Shown: positions 5,394 through 7,339 of the stretch, piece after piece
Layout of the letters: each line of letters opens with the position of its first letter
Numbering within the stretch: the first letter of the stretch is position 1
Source: Methanolobus sp. UBA32
Lineage (GTDB): Archaea > Halobacteriota > Methanosarcinia > Methanosarcinales > Methanosarcinaceae
NCBI GenBank assembly: GCA_002507205.1
Contig: DAZF01000080.1
Location: 1 to 7,339, forward strand
Direction: 5' to 3'
Length of the DNA stretch: 7,339 nucleotides
The notes under the pieces: generated by a model
What the model saw: only the letters and a program-made list of their open reading frames with translations
Told to the model about the DNA's origin: nothing
Databases searched by the model: none
Made by a program: the position numbers and the translations under genes

Positions 5394-6287
5394 ATGATAT
5401 CTGGTAGATTATTAAAGAATATGACAATTTGTTCTGTCGTATTGTTAATTATTACAATCGCATTCACAGGAATCGGTTGTGTCGATAAGGAAGAGAGCAC
5501 CTCCGGTGAAACTGGAGTAACAGAAGCTGCAAGTATTATCGTAAAGGGATCAGACACCGTACTCCCACTTACCCAGAGAGAATCCGAAGAATTCATGCTG
5601 GCAAACCCTGAACAGAGTATCACTGTAATTGGCGGTGGATCAGGAGTAGGAATTGCAGCACTCATCGATGGAGAAGTGGAAATCGCAATGGCTTCAAGGA
5701 CAATCAAGGACTCTGAGATAGAGAATGCAGAGGCAAACGGCATCAACCCTGTAGAGCACGTAATTGCATGGGACGGAATAGCTGTAGTCGTCAACCCAGA
5801 GAACCCTGTAACAGAAATCACGTTTGAAGACCTTAAGGGAATCTATGACGGAAGCATCAGCAACTGGGCAGACGTTGGCGGAGATGACCTTGAGATTACA
5901 GTTATCACCCGTGACAGCAGCTCAGGAACCTACGGATACTTCCAGGAAGAAGTACTTCTTGATGAAGAATACAGGCAGGATGCACTCGTGCAGCCAGCAA
6001 CCGGTGCCATTGTACAGGAAATAGCTCAGAACACAGGGGCTATCGGATACATTGGATACGCATACCTTGATGACAGTACAACTGCACTCTCACTTGATGC
6101 TGATGGAGAAGGATTTGTAGAAGCAACACCAGAGAACATCATTAGTGGTGACTACCCACTTGCAAGACCACTCTACTACTACACAAACGGTGAACCAACA
6201 GGACTTGCAAAGGAATACATCGACTATGTAATGAGTTCCACCGGCCAGAATATCGTTTCAGAAGTTGGATACTTCCCGGTAAACTAA
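5394..6287 (+). CDS. pstS: Phosphate-binding lipoprotein PstS
   Basis: This is the substrate-binding component of the PstSCAB ABC importer; it binds phosphate outside the cytoplasmic membrane. Its 297 residues begin with a signal peptide (R5 and K8 in the n-region, hydrophobic stretch 12-27) ending in a lipobox-like GIGC with Cys29 as the probable lipid anchor, followed by an acidic, Ser/Thr/Gly-rich linker (30-46). The mature domain shows the family's phosphate-contacting motifs KGSDTVLPL (51-59), GGGSGVGI (80-87), ASR (100-102), WDGIAVVVNP (126-135) and TRDSSSGTYGYF (172-183). The mature protein is notably acidic. A ribosome-binding site GGTGA (5381-5385) lies 8 nt before ATG 5394; ATG 5421 would remove the charged n-region and is less likely. 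pstC follows 31 nt downstream. Confidence 0.95.
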   Translation: MISGRLLKNMTICSVVLLIITIAFTGIGCVDKEESTSGETGVTEAASIIVKGSDTVLPLTQRESEEFMLANPEQSITVIGGGSGVGIAALIDGEVEIAMASRTIKDSEIENAEANGINPVEHVIAWDGIAVVVNPENPVTEITFEDLKGIYDGSISNWADVGGDDLEITVITRDSSSGTYGYFQEEVLLDEEYRQDALVQPATGAIVQEIAQNTGAIGYIGYAYLDDSTTALSLDADGEGFVEATPENIISGDYPLARPLYYYTNGEPTGLAKEYIDYVMSSTGQNIVSEVGYFPVN

Positions 6288-6318
6288 AGATACGCCATAC
6301 CAAGTATCTGAGGAATTG

Positions 6319-7206
6319 ATGTTGAACAGACAATTCAGGGAAAAGGGCATCGAGTCATTGCTCCTCGCATCAGGAGCGTTGGTAGTAGTAGCTCTTTCCC
6401 TTCTTTGTATTTTTTTATTCCGCGACGGATTACTATTATTTGAAGATTATTCGATCATCGACTTTTTGACCGATACTAAATGGTACCCGACAGCAGACCC
6501 GGAACACTTCGGACTTTTGCCATTGTTACTTGGATCATTGATAGTAACAGCGGGGGCCATATTGTTCTCCGTCCCGCTGGGGATCGCAGCTGCCATATAC
6601 ATATCCGAACTTGCAGACCCAGGGGTTGCCAACTATTTGAAACCCATTACAGAAATACTGGCAGGGATCCCATCTGTAGTATATGGTTTCTTTGGCCTTG
6701 TAATACTGGTACCTCTTGTTCAGAAGACCCTCCACATACCAACCGGCCAGACAGCACTTACAGGATCCATAATGCTCGGGATAATGGCACTGCCAACGAT
6801 CATATCCATTTCAGAGGATGCCATAAGCTCAGTACCAAGGACACTAAAAGAGGGATCACTTGCACTGGGTTCCACAAAATGGCAGACCATATACAAAGTT
6901 ACAGTCCCTGCGGCACTCTCCGGGATATCAGCAGCCGTTATGCTGGGAGTAGGGAGAGCAATTGGAGAGACAATGACAGTTATGATGGTCACAGGAAACT
7001 CAGCCGTGATCCCGGGATTCCCATCTGGCCTGTTTGCACCTGTAAGGACCATGACAGCAACCATTGCACTTGAAATGGGTGAAGTGCCACAGGGAAGTGA
7101 TCACTTCCACGCACTGTTCGCGATCGGGGCCGTACTTTTCATTACCACTTTTATAATCAACATAATAGCCAACTACATAAAAAGGAGGTACAGGTTCAAC
7201 CTGTAA
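6319..7206 (+). CDS. pstC: Phosphate ABC transporter permease PstC
   Basis: This is one of the two membrane subunits that form the phosphate channel and couple to the PstB ATPase. Its 295 residues contain six hydrophobic segments near 14-35, 66-92, 110-134, 145-168, 200-225 and 267-287. The loop EGSLALGSTKWQTIYKVTVP (178-197) is the EAA motif that docks on the ATPase. GRAIGETM (212-219) is a further stretch typical of PstC/PstA. The ATG at 6319 is chosen because GAGGA (6310-6314) lies 4 nt upstream; the TTG at 6316 would sit almost on the ribosome-binding site, while the TTG at 6322 is also possible. Its stop codon shares one base with the pstA start (TAATG), indicating translational coupling. 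Confidence 0.95.
   Translation: MLNRQFREKGIESLLLASGALVVVALSLLCIFLFRDGLLLFEDYSIIDFLTDTKWYPTADPEHFGLLPLLLGSLIVTAGAILFSVPLGIAAAIYISELADPGVANYLKPITEILAGIPSVVYGFFGLVILVPLVQKTLHIPTGQTALTGSIMLGIMALPTIISISEDAISSVPRTLKEGSLALGSTKWQTIYKVTVPAALSGISAAVMLGVGRAIGETMTVMMVTGNSAVIPGFPSGLFAPVRTMTATIALEMGEVPQGSDHFHALFAIGAVLFITTFIINIIANYIKRRYRFNL
7184..7205 (+). promoter_or_regulatory. Shine-Dalgarno plus palindromic spacer before pstA
   Basis: GGAGGT (7184-7189) is a strong ribosome-binding site but lies 16 nt from the pstA ATG, too far for the usual 5-10 nt. The gap is filled by a perfect inverted repeat, TACAGGTT (7189-7196) and AACCTGTA (7198-7205) around one base. As RNA this can fold into a 6-bp stem with a UUCAA loop, which would bring the Shine-Dalgarno next to the AUG. 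The T at 7189 is shared with GGAGGT. All of it also encodes the last residues of PstC. Confidence 0.5.
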
Positions 7207-7339
7207 TGAACATGTTCTCCAATGCAAAAATCAATGAGAAAATAGCCTTTGGGCTAGTAAAGCTCGCAACTGGAATAGTCGTTGCCTTTGTCATTGTTAT
7301 TCTGTACTACATAGTATCCAACGGATATAGTGTCCTTAG
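7206..7339 (+). CDS. pstA: Phosphate ABC transporter permease PstA, 5' part only
   Basis: The second permease subunit of the Pst importer begins at ATG 7206, overlapping the pstC stop by one base, and stays open to the end of the window (44 codons seen). The visible residues are a short polar start (MNMFSNAKINEK, 1-12) and then one hydrophobic segment (about 14-37) that would be the first membrane helix. No family-specific motif has been reached yet; the assignment rests on position after pstC and on the membrane-helix start. An internal ATG at codon 3 (7212) is an alternative start. Confidence 0.8.
   Translation, partial: MNMFSNAKINEKIAFGLVKLATGIVVAFVIVILYYIVSNGYSVL

Noticed and set aside
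6480..7073. 197-codon plus-strand open frame inside pstC
   Set aside because: It is an out-of-frame shadow of the well-supported PstC permease, with His/Arg/Cys-rich low-quality composition.
1..7339. CRISPR array, insertion sequence, tRNA or rRNA gene
   Set aside because: No regularly spaced repeats, transposase motifs, terminal inverted repeats of IS type, or tRNA/rRNA signature sequences were found on either strand.

Overview
The window reads as a stretch of a methanogenic archaeon's chromosome, most likely Methanosarcinales and Methanosarcinaceae-like (Methanolobus/Methanococcoides type). The evidence is the archaeal aIF1A-RIO1-KH(Dim2/Pno1) gene cluster, AT-rich TATA-type promoters, GGTGATC-type ribosome-binding sites, a single-domain KaiC-like ATPase, an archaeal-type dihydroorotase and moderate G+C. 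The genus is an inference; no rRNA gene is present.

Layout. Positions 1-383 hold no convincing protein gene but contain several inverted repeats, a T-run and TATA-like elements. Positions 384-2075 (+) form a compact translation and ribosome-biogenesis operon: aIF1A, the RIO1 kinase and a two-KH RNA-binding protein, with gaps of 8 and 19 nt. The aIF1A frame has no ATG, GTG or TTG where its N-terminus should be; a CTG at 384 behind a good ribosome-binding site is the best start. Positions 2145-2840 (+) encode a multi-pass membrane protein resembling DUF1614, with its own promoter. Its 3' end overlaps by 18 bp, tail to tail, a minus-strand gene (2823-3728) for a KaiC-family ATPase with a ribbon-helix-helix-like N-terminus. 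Upstream of that, also on the minus strand, is dihydroorotase (3812-5173). A 220-bp AT-rich divergent region then separates it from a plus-strand high-affinity phosphate transporter operon: pstS (lipoprotein), pstC (permease) and the start of pstA, which runs off the window end.

How the genes work together. aIF1A acts in start-codon selection, while RIO1 and the KH protein act in late maturation of the small ribosomal subunit, so the first operon is a coherent small-subunit module. PstS captures phosphate outside the membrane and passes it to the PstC/PstA channel; pstB and probably phoU are expected just beyond the window. Dihydroorotase is a de novo pyrimidine enzyme. The KaiC-like ATPase and the DUF1614 protein have no assigned partners here.

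I see no clear new defence or mobile system. The items most worth checking are the non-standard aIF1A start, a structured spacer between a Shine-Dalgarno and the pstA start codon, the RHH-like domain on the KaiC ATPase, the Glu at the usual carboxy-lysine position of dihydroorotase, paired CAGTACTCA repeats around the pst promoter, and the structured gene-free region at the left end.
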